This document shows, piece by piece, positions 1-5,759 of a stretch of DNA of 14,026 nt. The stretch comes from Muribaculaceae bacterium (GTDB lineage Bacteria > Bacteroidota > Bacteroidia > Bacteroidales > Muribaculaceae): the NCBI GenBank assembly GCA_020026215.1, contig JAHHQT010000045.1, forward strand, positions 1 to 14,026. Direction: 5' to 3'. Numbering within the stretch: the first letter of the stretch is position 1; each line of letters begins with the position of its first letter. A program made the translations under genes and the position numbers. The notes under the pieces are model-generated. The model did not search any database. It was not told the DNA's origin and worked only from the letters and a program-made list of their open reading frames with translations.

Positions 1-54
1 TTAGGACGCAAGATTTTCATTCTTGAAAGAGCAGTTCGATTCTGCTATGGGCTA
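1..54 (+). tRNA. tRNA-Glu(TTC), 5'-truncated by the window edge
   Basis: The 3' three quarters of a glutamate tRNA are present. Bases 1-54 are identical to bases 389-442 of the complete tRNA-Glu downstream. The anticodon TTC is at 16-18. The T arm has the loop TTCGATT, and the discriminator base is A54. It is followed by CAA, so CCA is not encoded. The first 18 bases lie outside the window, so this is a cut gene, not a broken one. It ends 37 bp before rpsT and may be transcribed with it. Confidence 0.93.
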
Positions 55-76
55 CAATTAATAAATGATAAAAATA

Positions 77-84
77 TAAATTTG
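77..84 (+). promoter_or_regulatory. possible -7 box (TAAATTTG) upstream of rpsT
   Basis: TAAATTTG matches the Bacteroidetes -7 consensus TAnnTTTG exactly. No -33 TTTG is seen at the expected distance, and the ATG at 92 is only 7 bases past the box. A transcript from here would be almost leaderless. The match may be chance in an AT-rich gap, with rpsT read from the tRNA promoter outside the window. Confidence 0.3.
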
Positions 85-91
85 TTTTATA

Positions 92-352
92 ATGGCAAAT
101 CATAAATCATCTTTGAAAAGAATTCGTCAAACAGAGGCACACCGCCTTCGTAATCGTTACTACGCTAAAACAGCACGTAACGCCGTACGCCGTCTTCGTC
201 TTATGACAGACAAGGCAGAAGCAACTGTAGCTTACAATAAAGTTAGCCAAATGTTGGATCGTCTTGCTAGCAAGCACGTTATCTCTAAAAACAAGGCTGC
301 TAACTTGAAGAGCAAATTGGCTAACCACTTGAACAAAATTCAAGCAGCTTAA
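92..352 (+). CDS. rpsT: 30S ribosomal protein S20 (bS20)
   Basis: This 86-residue protein is a primary 16S rRNA-binding protein of the small ribosomal subunit, and 86 is the usual length for the family. It begins MANHKSSLKRIRQ and is rich in Lys and Arg throughout. It has the typical helical S20 pattern, including RNAVRRLR near residue 30 and a C-terminal NLKSKLANHLNK. The ATG at 92 is the only sensible start. The gene sits between two tRNA-Glu(TTC) genes on the same strand, 37 bp after the first and 18 bp before the second, with no T-tract terminator in either gap. I infer that the three genes form one transcript, cut apart by RNase P and other nucleases. Confidence 0.97.
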   Translation: MANHKSSLKRIRQTEAHRLRNRYYAKTARNAVRRLRLMTDKAEATVAYNKVSQMLDRLASKHVISKNKAANLKSKLANHLNKIQAA

Positions 353-366
353 TCGGTTCGCCGATT
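351..366 (+). other. UUCG-loop hairpin between rpsT and tRNA-Glu
   Basis: AATCGG-TTCG-CCGATT folds into a perfect 6-bp stem with a UUCG loop. It overlaps the last two bases of the rpsT stop codon and ends 4 bp before the tRNA. There is no T tract, so it is not a standard terminator. It could stabilise the rpsT 3' end or mark a processing site. Confidence 0.45.
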
Positions 367-370
367 CAAT

Positions 371-442
371 GGCCCATTCGTCTATCGGTTAGGACGCAAG
401 ATTTTCATTCTTGAAAGAGCAGTTCGATTCTGCTATGGGCTA
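371..442 (+). tRNA. tRNA-Glu(TTC)
   Basis: This is a complete 72-base cloverleaf. The acceptor arms are GGCCCAT at 371-377 and ATGGGCT at 435-441, with a G-U first pair. The anticodon stem CAAGA/TCTTG encloses the loop TTTTCAT, giving anticodon TTC at 404-406. The T arm is AGCAG-TTCGATT-CTGCT. The discriminator is A442, followed by CTT, so CCA must be added by nucleotidyltransferase. From base 389 onward it is identical to the partial copy at 1-54. It is probably co-transcribed with rpsT and is followed directly by a terminator. Confidence 0.97.
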
Positions 443-447
443 CTTTA

Positions 448-476
448 AGCGTTGACTTTCTTAGTCAATGCTTTTT
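448..476 (+). terminator. intrinsic terminator after tRNA-Glu
   Basis: AGCGTTGAC and GTCAATGCT form a 9-bp stem with one G-U pair around a 7-base loop, followed by TTTT. It closes the tRNA-Glu/rpsT/tRNA-Glu unit. Confidence 0.8.
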
Positions 477-561
477 GTGCTTTGTATGGGTACTGTTCAA
501 ACATAATCCCGAGAAATACCTATTTAATCGGTGTTTTCACTTCAAACAAACCACGTTTTAG

Positions 562-613
562 AAAAGGGATAAATCACATTTCCTATATTTTGAAATGAGA
601 TTTATCCCTTTTT
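562..613 (+). terminator. long orphan terminator-like hairpin
   Basis: Two 21-base arms (562-582 and 592-612) pair with a single mismatch around a 9-base loop. The right arm ends in a T run and the left arm starts with an A run, so it could act on both strands. No coding gene ends just before it on either strand, and the tRNA unit already has its own terminator at 448-476. The 85 bp between the two hairpins holds no convincing ORF and no clear promoter. Confidence 0.6.
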
Positions 614-616
614 CAT

Positions 617-641
617 TTGCCATCAAAATTCCAAATGGCAA
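617..641. repeat. inverted repeat TTGCCAT-N11-ATGGCAA
   Basis: This is a perfect 7-bp inverted repeat with an 11-bp spacer. It lies about 50 bp upstream of the predicted -7 box of the GYF_2-CD225 gene. It could be a regulator site or chance. Confidence 0.25.
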
Positions 642-693
642 GTCATCTCTTAAATATTTCCCAAACCATATCTGAAAAATTAAATAAAAAAAC

Positions 694-701
694 TATCTTT
701 G
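694..701 (+). promoter_or_regulatory. -7 box of the GYF_2-CD225 gene
   Basis: TATCTTTG matches TAnnTTTG exactly. TCTG at 671-674, 19 bases upstream, is a one-mismatch -33 element. Transcription would start near 706-708, about 12 bases before the ATG at 719. The promoter lies inside the longer TTG-started reading frame, which argues for the ATG start. Confidence 0.5.
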
Positions 702-718
702 TCAATAACGTAAAAATT

Positions 719-1267
719 ATGGATAAAGAATATTGGATTATTGAAGACGGCGAGAGCGTAGGGCCTTTCTCTTTGGAGGAGCTGAAGAGCCATAACATCG
801 CGCCTACTACCAAAATTTGGTTTCGCGAGTTGGACGAATGGACCAAGGTGGAAGATACCGCTTTGGCAGATGTGCTTTTCCCAAAAGCAACTCCCCCGAC
901 TTTCTCTGACGAGTCTTTCCCAAAAGCCGATTTCAATCCTCAACCTTCGGTCAGTGAATTGGACGAAATGAAGTTGCGCCAAGCCTATGAAAAGGGCTTG
1001 GAAGAAGGCAAACAGCTCGACAAGGACACCGATATTCACGAATGTCCTCCCACCTATTTGGTTTGGTCAATATTGGCTACTGTGCTCTGCTGTGTACCGT
1101 TGGGCATCGTTTCCATCATCCATGCGTCGAACGTGTCAAAATACTTCAACAACGGCGAATACATGAAAGCCAAAAAAGCTTCAGACAAAGCCTTGTACTG
1201 GACCCTTGCCAACATTATTGTATGGATGGTCACTTATCCTATCTTCTTCACATTAGCGTTATTCTAA
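719..1267 (+). CDS. GYF_2 (DUF4339) - CD225/dispanin membrane protein
   Basis: The protein has 182 residues in two parts. Residues 5-54 form a GYF_2 (DUF4339) domain, with the motif VGPFSLEEL and later the Trp-rich IWFRELDEW. An acidic, Pro-containing and partly helical linker covers about 55-108. Residues 110-181 match the CD225/dispanin domain: membrane segments at about 113-134 and 160-181, a Cys pair at 124-125, and between them the family-like stretch NNGEYMKAKKASDKA. I prefer the ATG at 719 over a TTG at 617 because the domain begins right there and a promoter lies between the two starts. GYF-type domains often bind proline-rich peptides, and eukaryotic CD225 proteins include the IFITMs. 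The bacterial function is unknown. The gene is monocistronic, and the N-terminal domain is probably cytoplasmic. Confidence 0.85.
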   Translation: MDKEYWIIEDGESVGPFSLEELKSHNIAPTTKIWFRELDEWTKVEDTALADVLFPKATPPTFSDESFPKADFNPQPSVSELDEMKLRQAYEKGLEEGKQLDKDTDIHECPPTYLVWSILATVLCCVPLGIVSIIHASNVSKYFNNGEYMKAKKASDKALYWTLANIIVWMVTYPIFFTLALF

Positions 1268-1296
1268 TCACAAACTCACAAAAATAAAAATAAAAG

Positions 1297-1335
1297 AAAC
1301 GGTCGGAAGTATCAACAAGAACTCCCGACCGTTTT
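1297..1335. terminator. bidirectional terminator between convergent genes
   Basis: AAACGGTCGG and CCGACCGTTT form a 10-bp stem that extends inward after one mismatch. The A-rich 5' side and T-rich 3' side let it work for both the plus-strand CD225 gene and the minus-strand MATE gene. Confidence 0.85.
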
Positions 1336-1355
1336 CTATATATCGTTGAATAAAT

Positions 1356-2702
1356 TTATTTCGAAGCATCCAGTTTACGCACATAAATGCGGAACATAAT
1401 CACCGCCAATGCCACAGCGAAGAAATCGGAAGCAGGAATACTCAACCATACCCCCGTAACGCCCCAAAACAACGGCAATATTGCCAACAACGGCACGAAG
1501 AACACCAACTGGCGTGACAATGAAAGGAATATGGCAATCCCTGCTTTGCCTATAGACTGGTAGAACTGGCAAATCACCACCTGCAAACCTACTATCGGGA
1601 ACATGGAAACGGCAATCTGCAAGGCAGGAACGGTACGCACCGCCAATTCGGCATCGTCGGAGAACGAATGCACCACAAAATCGGGGAAGAACCAACCGAT
1701 AACCGCTCCCAATGAAGTTACCACTGTGGCAGCCCCCAAACAGAGTTTGACGGTATGTTTCACACGGTCAATCTTGCCTGCACCCCAGTTGTACCCTGCA
1801 ATCGGCTGCATACCCTGTGCCAATCCCAGTACAATCATAATGAACAGCATCTGCACACGGTTCACAATACCGAATGCACCGATTGACAAATCGTCGCCAT
1901 AGTTCGCCAATTGCGTATTGATGAAGATAACCACCACGCAGGCGCATACATTCATCAAGAACGGAGAAATACCCACGCTGAATATATTTTTCATGATTCG
2001 CCAGCGGAGCTTGAAGCTCTCACGGGTGAAATGCACAAAGTTCTTTTTGTTCAAGAAGTGGGAGAACACCCACACCATACCGACAAATTGCGACAAGACA
2101 GTGGCAAATGCAGCACCACGTATGCCCCATTCGAAAGCAAAAATAAAGATGGGAGCCAACACCACATTACAGCCCACAGTAAGCATTGACGACCACATTG
2201 CCTTGCGCGGATAGCCCGTAGCACGCATCACATTGTTCAATCCCATCAGAAAATAGAATATCGGACAGCCCAACAAAATGATTTGCATAAATTCGCGGGC
2301 ATAAGGCAAAGTCGCCTCACTCGCACCGAAGAAAGTCAGTATGTCGTCCAGAAAAAAAGAAGTCAGTCCTCCATAGAACAGGGCACTCAAGAAACACAAA
2401 ATCGCCACATTGCCAGTAATCATTTCAGCGCCCTTATGGTCGCCGGCTCCCAAACGGATAGAGGCTATTGTAGCACCGCCCACGCCTACCAAAGCGCAGA
2501 ACGCCACCAAAAGGTTCATCAGCGGAAATGTAATTGCCAAACCCGAAAGTGCCATTGCACCCACACCGTGCCCAATGAAAATACTGTCAATGATATTGTA
2601 GAGCGATGTCAGCGTCATTCCTACGATAGAGGGAATGGAATACTCCAGCAACAGTTTGCCAATAGGAGCTTCGCCCAATTTGCGAGGATTCGATTTACTC
2701 AT
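1356..2702 (-). CDS. MATE-family multidrug/cation antiporter
   Basis: This 448-residue polytopic inner-membrane protein has about 12 hydrophobic segments in two similar halves, the usual MATE size. The N-terminal part carries the typical SIPSIVGMTLTSLYNIIDSIFIG, followed by VGVGGATIASIRLGAG. The second half has the matching GIVNRVQMLFIMIVLGLAQGMQP. Such proteins export drugs or metabolites in exchange for Na+ or H+; the substrate here cannot be told. I chose the ATG at 2702 rather than an in-frame TTG at 2729, because that TTG overlaps the -7 box at 2727-2734. The gene lies 112 bp downstream of pgeF on the same strand but has its own predicted promoter, which is covered by a perfect inverted repeat. 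This suggests ligand-responsive repression or activation. Confidence 0.92.
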   Translation of the reverse strand: MSKSNPRKLGEAPIGKLLLEYSIPSIVGMTLTSLYNIIDSIFIGHGVGAMALSGLAITFPLMNLLVAFCALVGVGGATIASIRLGAGDHKGAEMITGNVAILCFLSALFYGGLTSFFLDDILTFFGASEATLPYAREFMQIILLGCPIFYFLMGLNNVMRATGYPRKAMWSSMLTVGCNVVLAPIFIFAFEWGIRGAAFATVLSQFVGMVWVFSHFLNKKNFVHFTRESFKLRWRIMKNIFSVGISPFLMNVCACVVVIFINTQLANYGDDLSIGAFGIVNRVQMLFIMIVLGLAQGMQPIAGYNWGAGKIDRVKHTVKLCLGAATVVTSLGAVIGWFFPDFVVHSFSDDAELAVRTVPALQIAVSMFPIVGLQVVICQFYQSIGKAGIAIFLSLSRQLVFFVPLLAILPLFWGVTGVWLSIPASDFFAVALAVIMFRIYVRKLDASK

Positions 2703-2726
2703 AAAAAACAATCTTTTTTCAGTATG

Positions 2727-2734
2727 CAAAGTTA
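2727..2734 (-). promoter_or_regulatory. -7 box of the MATE gene
   Basis: On the minus strand this reads TAACTTTG, an exact TAnnTTTG match, 24 bp upstream of the ATG at 2702. No good -33 TTTG is present, so the promoter may be weak or need an activator. Confidence 0.6.
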
Positions 2735-2752
2735 TGTCAAACCCGACATAAC
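2731..2752. promoter_or_regulatory. candidate operator: perfect 8-bp dyad over the MATE promoter
   Basis: GTTATGTC-AAACCC-GACATAAC is a perfect inverted repeat with a 6-bp spacer. It overlaps half of the -7 box and continues into the -7/-33 spacer of the MATE gene. It is upstream of the predicted transcription start, so it would act as DNA, not as an RNA hairpin. The shape fits a dimeric repressor such as a MarR- or TetR-type protein, but no regulator gene is nearby. Confidence 0.55.
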
Positions 2753-2759
2753 CGATAGT

Positions 2760-2778
2760 ATTTATTTCGGAAATAAAT
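2760..2778. repeat. AT-rich hairpin downstream of pgeF
   Basis: ATTTATTT-CGG-AAATAAAT is a perfect 8-bp stem with a 3-base loop in the pgeF-MATE gap. It lacks a T tract on the minus strand, so it would be a poor terminator. It could protect the pgeF 3' end. Confidence 0.35.
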
Positions 2779-2814
2779 CGCTATATTTCCAAAATTATTC
2801 TTCCATTAGCCGTT

Positions 2815-3600
2815 TTATTTCATAGCAATCCCGGTCACGACTCTGCCGGAGTTGAAACCCAGCACACGCGCTGAGAAAAATTCGTCAGGATGGCATTTTG
2901 TACACAAATCCGACTTGGTGATATGGTCTTCGGCGATGCCTTTTTTCAACAACAATTCAACATTTGCCTCCACCAAATCAATGTGCGCCTTGCCTGTGTC
3001 GTGATTGCGACGACAAATGCGGTTCATGTCAAAACCGCCCATTTCGTACGTTTCAACCACCTCTTCGCCCACTTCGAAACAATGTTGGCAAATGGCAGGG
3101 CCAAAAGTTACACGTATTTCATTCACATCCGCGCCCAAGCGCTCCATGGCATCGATAGTCGTGTGGGCAATACCTGCCGCCGTTCCTTTCCAACCGCCAT
3201 GAGCCACACCGACAATACGCACCTTCGGTTCCCAAAACAGCATCGGCACACAGTCGGCAGTAAACACACCGACCGCCACACCGGGCATATTGGTCACTAT
3301 GGCGTCGATACCCTGCAAGCGTTCGCGTTTCACCTCCGCAGACTGACGCATAAAGCCCGTATCAACGATAAACACCTCCGTACCGTGTATTTGTCTCGGC
3401 AAAACCAAAGCGTCGTCAGAAACGCCTATTTCGCGGCACAGCTCCTCACGGCATTTCTGCACGTGACGTTCATCGTCTCCGGTATAGTAACAACAATTAA
3501 ACGAAGAATAGCTGTCCCTCGGGTCAACTACTCCTCGTTCTGTAGTAAAGGCGACAACGCCTCTATTATAATCAGAAAATTCGAGTCTTCTAATCCTCAT
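2815..3600 (-). CDS. pgeF: PgeF/YfiH-family peptidoglycan editing or purine nucleoside enzyme (Cu-oxidase_4)
   Basis: This is a 261-residue protein of the YfiH/Cu-oxidase_4 family. The three metal-ligand motifs are present in order: RQIHG with His72, TADCVP with Cys117, and AHGGWKG with His134. The C-terminal SGR signature is also present. The family was first called polyphenol oxidase or laccase domain. Members have been reported as purine nucleoside phosphorylase/deaminases (FAMIN-like) and as peptidoglycan-editing factors; I cannot decide the activity here. The ATG at 3600 lies inside the last codons of obgE, overlapping by 11 bases, so translation is probably coupled. A start further upstream (3672) would overlap obgE by 83 bases and add a non-family N-terminus. 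No T-tract terminator follows. Confidence 0.92.
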   Translation of the reverse strand: MRIRRLEFSDYNRGVVAFTTERGVVDPRDSYSSFNCCYYTGDDERHVQKCREELCREIGVSDDALVLPRQIHGTEVFIVDTGFMRQSAEVKRERLQGIDAIVTNMPGVAVGVFTADCVPMLFWEPKVRIVGVAHGGWKGTAAGIAHTTIDAMERLGADVNEIRVTFGPAICQHCFEVGEEVVETYEMGGFDMNRICRRNHDTGKAHIDLVEANVELLLKKGIAEDHITKSDLCTKCHPDEFFSARVLGFNSGRVVTGIAMK

Positions 3601-4750
3601 CTTTGAAATCTTCTTCCCAATATTCTTCAGGCCATTCCACATCCCAGTCTTCTTGTTCCTGGTCGTCCTCACCGACTACAAATTCGTCCTCTTCAGGAAC
3701 ACGGTGACGAACGTCAAGATCCTTGTGCGTAATACGGCAAGGAATGCGGTTATCCTCATCGTTGATGGTGCGCCAAAGCACATCCTTCAATTCAGTGATA
3801 CCTTGTCCTGTAACTGACGAAATAAAGACTACAGGCAAACCTTCAGGCAACTGGCTTTCACGGATTTCCTGCATCAATTCTTCGTCGAGCATATCGCATT
3901 TGGTAATGGCCAATACACGGCCCTTGTCCACCAAATCAGGGTTGAATTTTTCCAACTCGTTCAACAACACTTCGTATTCCTTCTTGATGTCGTCGGCATC
4001 GGCAGGAATCATGAACAAAAGCACGGCATTGCGCTCAATGTGACGCAAGAAACGCAATCCCAAGCCCTTGCCCTCGCTTGCACCTTCGATGATACCCGGA
4101 ATATCGGCCATCACGAATGACTGCGAGCCTCGATAGCTCACAATACCCAAGTTAGGTTCCAAAGTGGTAAACGGATAGTCTGCAATTTTCGGTTTTGCCG
4201 CAGAAATAGAAGAAAGCAAAGTGGATTTTCCGGCATTAGGGAATCCCACCAAACCAACATCGGCAAGCAACTTCAATTCCAAGATGACTTGCTTTTCGAT
4301 AGCCGGTTCGCCCGGTTGTGCATAGCGCGGAGTCTGGTTAGTAGCCGATTTGAAGTTCCAGTTACCCAAACCGCCACGACCACCGCGAAGCAATTTTATT
4401 TCTTGTCCGTCGTCATTCACCTCACAAAGGAATTTGCCGGTTTCAGCATCGTAAACGGCTGTTCCGCACGGCACTTCAATCACCTTGTCCTCTCCATCCT
4501 TACCGAAAGAACGACAGTCGCCGCCTGCCTGACCATTGGTAGCAAACACGTGACGCTGGTATTTCAAATGGAGCAAAGTCCACAAATTGCGATTACCGCG
4601 CAAGATGATGTGACCGCCACGTCCACCGTTACCACCGTCAGGGCCACCCTTCGGTACATATTTTGCACGGTGAAAATGGGCAGAACCTGCACCACCCTTG
4701 CCCGAACGGCATAAAATTTTCACATAGTCAATAAAATTCGAACTTGCCAT
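3590..4750 (-). CDS. obgE: ribosome-assembly GTPase Obg/CgtA
   Basis: This 386-residue GTPase acts in late 50S subunit assembly and stress control. The N-terminal Gly-rich Obg fold covers about 1-160, with repeats such as GGPDGGNGGRGG and LRGGRGGLGN. The G domain follows: G1 GFPNAGKST at 169-177, switch I Thr195-196, G3 DIPG at 216-219, G4 TKCD at 283-286 (TKxD instead of the common NKxD) and G5 SSVTG at 311-315. A strongly acidic tail rich in Asp, Glu and Trp covers about 340-386. It replaces the folded OCT domain of some Firmicutes proteins. obgE follows rplU-rpmA, the classic order, but a terminator at 4845-4887 separates them. It overlaps pgeF. I see no exact TAnnTTTG box upstream. Confidence 0.97.
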   Translation of the reverse strand: MASSNFIDYVKILCRSGKGGAGSAHFHRAKYVPKGGPDGGNGGRGGHIILRGNRNLWTLLHLKYQRHVFATNGQAGGDCRSFGKDGEDKVIEVPCGTAVYDAETGKFLCEVNDDGQEIKLLRGGRGGLGNWNFKSATNQTPRYAQPGEPAIEKQVILELKLLADVGLVGFPNAGKSTLLSSISAAKPKIADYPFTTLEPNLGIVSYRGSQSFVMADIPGIIEGASEGKGLGLRFLRHIERNAVLLFMIPADADDIKKEYEVLLNELEKFNPDLVDKGRVLAITKCDMLDEELMQEIRESQLPEGLPVVFISSVTGQGITELKDVLWRTINDEDNRIPCRITHKDLDVRHRVPEEDEFVVGEDDQEQEDWDVEWPEEYWEEDFKDED

Positions 4751-4806
4751 ATATCTTTTTGCTTTCTTTGTTTGTGTGAATTAACTGTCTCGGACTATAT
4801 ATCCAT

Positions 4807-4830
4807 AACATCGGCACTGCGCCGAATGTT
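4807..4830. repeat. inverted repeat upstream of obgE
   Basis: AACATCGGC and GCCGAATGTT form a 9-bp stem with one bulged base and a 5-base loop. It lies 57 bp upstream of the obgE ATG and past the rpmA terminator. It has no T tract. It could be an operator or a leader hairpin of obgE. Confidence 0.35.
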
Positions 4831-4842
4831 CTCTAAAAATAG

Positions 4843-4887
4843 AAAAAATGACGATTGCTACTAAACGAATAGAGCAATCGTCATTTT
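4843..4887 (-). terminator. intrinsic terminator after rplU-rpmA
   Basis: Two perfect 15-base arms (4845-4859 and 4873-4887) with a 13-base loop are followed on the minus strand by a T run. It lies 20 bp after the rpmA stop and should stop most read-through into obgE. Confidence 0.88.
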
Positions 4888-4906
4888 ATAAGTTCAATGC
4901 TACGAA

Positions 4907-5179
4907 TTAGTTGTTTTCAGCAGCTTGAATAGGATCTACATTGATAAATTGGCGACCGCCTTTACCTGATGTAAATGCTACTGTACCATCAATAAGAGCA
5001 TATAATGTGTGGTCTTTACCCATACCAACATTCAAACCTGGGTGGTGAACTGTACCACGTTGACGTTTGATGATGTTACCTGCTTTCGCAAATTGACCAC
5101 CGAAAATTTTGACGCCCAATCGTTTGCTTTCTGATTCACGTCCGTTCTTAGAACTACCTACACCTTTCTTATGTGCCAT
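4907..5179 (-). CDS. rpmA: 50S ribosomal protein L27 (bL27)
   Basis: This 90-residue large-subunit protein has a flexible N-terminus that reaches the peptidyl-transferase centre. It starts MAHKKGVGSSKNGRESESKRL, the standard L27 N-terminus, without the cleaved extension found in Firmicutes. The core GMGKDHTLYALIDG is typical. The gene lies 19 bp downstream of rplU in the usual rplU-rpmA pair and shares its promoter. A strong terminator follows. Confidence 0.98.
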   Translation of the reverse strand: MAHKKGVGSSKNGRESESKRLGVKIFGGQFAKAGNIIKRQRGTVHHPGLNVGMGKDHTLYALIDGTVAFTSGKGGRQFINVDPIQAAENN

Positions 5180-5198
5180 TTCTTTAAACTTTTAGTGA

Positions 5199-5519
5199 TT
5201 ATGCAACTACGTCTTTGATCTCTAATTGAGTGAAGTATTGACGGTGACCGTTCAAACGACGGTAGTCTTTACGACGTTTTTTCTTGAATACTAACACTTT
5301 ATCACCTTTTACGAGGGGACGTTTTACCTCGCAAACAACTTTTGCTCCTTCAACGGTAGGAGCGCCTACTTTAACGGCACCGTCGGCATCTACCAATAAC
5401 ACTTTGTCGAAGTCAACTTTATCACCTTCTTTAGCGTTATCGCCGAGATAGTGGACATACAAGAATTTACCAGCTTCTGCTTTGAATTGTTGTCCTTGAA
5501 TTTCTACAATTGCGTACAT
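5199..5519 (-). CDS. rplU: 50S ribosomal protein L21 (bL21)
   Basis: This 106-residue protein binds 23S rRNA and has the usual family length. It starts MYAIVEIQGQQFKAEAGKF and has the Lys-rich FKKKRRKDYRRLNGHRQ near the C-terminus, the typical L21 end where rRNA is bound. The frame stays open up to 5609, but the ATG at 5519 is the family start. The extra upstream codons lie in the leader RNA between a clear promoter and this ATG. It is the first gene of rplU-rpmA. The leader of about 80 bases contains a stable hairpin, so feedback control by a ribosomal protein is possible. Confidence 0.97.
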   Translation of the reverse strand: MYAIVEIQGQQFKAEAGKFLYVHYLGDNAKEGDKVDFDKVLLVDADGAVKVGAPTVEGAKVVCEVKRPLVKGDKVLVFKKKRRKDYRRLNGHRQYFTQLEIKDVVA

Positions 5520-5557
5520 CTGTTTTGTTAGATATTTACAAATTAACCCGGGAGGCG

Positions 5558-5576
5558 GTTGCGGAAAACCCACAAC
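5558..5576 (-). promoter_or_regulatory. hairpin in the rplU leader
   Basis: On the minus strand, GTTGTGG-GTTTT-CCGCAAC gives a 7-bp stem with one G-U pair. It lies about 40 bases upstream of the rplU ATG and about 25 bases after the predicted transcription start. It is followed by a C/G-rich stretch containing CCCGGG. It is a candidate autoregulatory leader; I do not recognise it as a known family. Confidence 0.4.
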
Positions 5577-5606
5577 TCTTTTTTGAGCCTTTGCGGAATG
5601 AGCGTA

Positions 5607-5638
5607 CAAAAGTACTACTATTTTTTATTATATGCAAA
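5607..5638 (-). promoter_or_regulatory. rplU-rpmA promoter (-33 TTTG, N20, -7 TACTTTTG)
   Basis: On the minus strand, TTTG (5635-5638) is followed after exactly 20 bases by TACTTTTG (5607-5614), which fits TAnnTTTG. This is the full Bacteroidetes promoter pattern. The start would be near 5601-5603, giving a leader of about 80 bases. Confidence 0.8.
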
Positions 5639-5698
5639 CTTTCAAAAATTTTTAGTGTTAAATTTTCATTCTTATCTTGTAGATAATCAGAACAAAGC

Positions 5699-5735
5699 AA
5701 AAAAGAACGACGCTCTAAACGGTAGAGCGTCGTTC
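5699..5735 (-). terminator. intrinsic terminator after the OPT transporter gene
   Basis: A perfect 13-bp stem (GAACGACGCTCTA at 5705-5717, complement at 5723-5735) with a 5-base loop is followed on the minus strand by six T. It lies 25 bp after the stop codon. Confidence 0.9.
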
Positions 5736-5759
5736 CCTATTGTGATTCAAATGAATTTC

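Noticed and set aside
617..718. TTG-started N-terminal extension of the GYF_2-CD225 protein
   Set aside because: The extension contains a promoter box and an inverted repeat, starts right after a terminator-like hairpin, and is not part of the GYF_2 domain.
2703..2729. TTG-started extension of the MATE protein
   Set aside because: The TTG is part of the -7 box, so it would lie upstream of the transcription start.
2283..2825. 180-residue open frame on the plus strand opposite the MATE gene
   Set aside because: It is antisense to a strong transporter gene, has a low-complexity mix of His, Gln and Cys, and has no family signature.
2890..3606. 238-residue open frame on the plus strand opposite pgeF
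   Set aside because: It is antisense to a gene with clear family motifs, has no recognisable domain and looks like a codon-bias shadow.
5520..5609. 30-residue N-terminal extension of L21
   Set aside because: L21 proteins begin MYAIVEI-like; the extra frame is untranslated leader, and its start falls within the -7 box.
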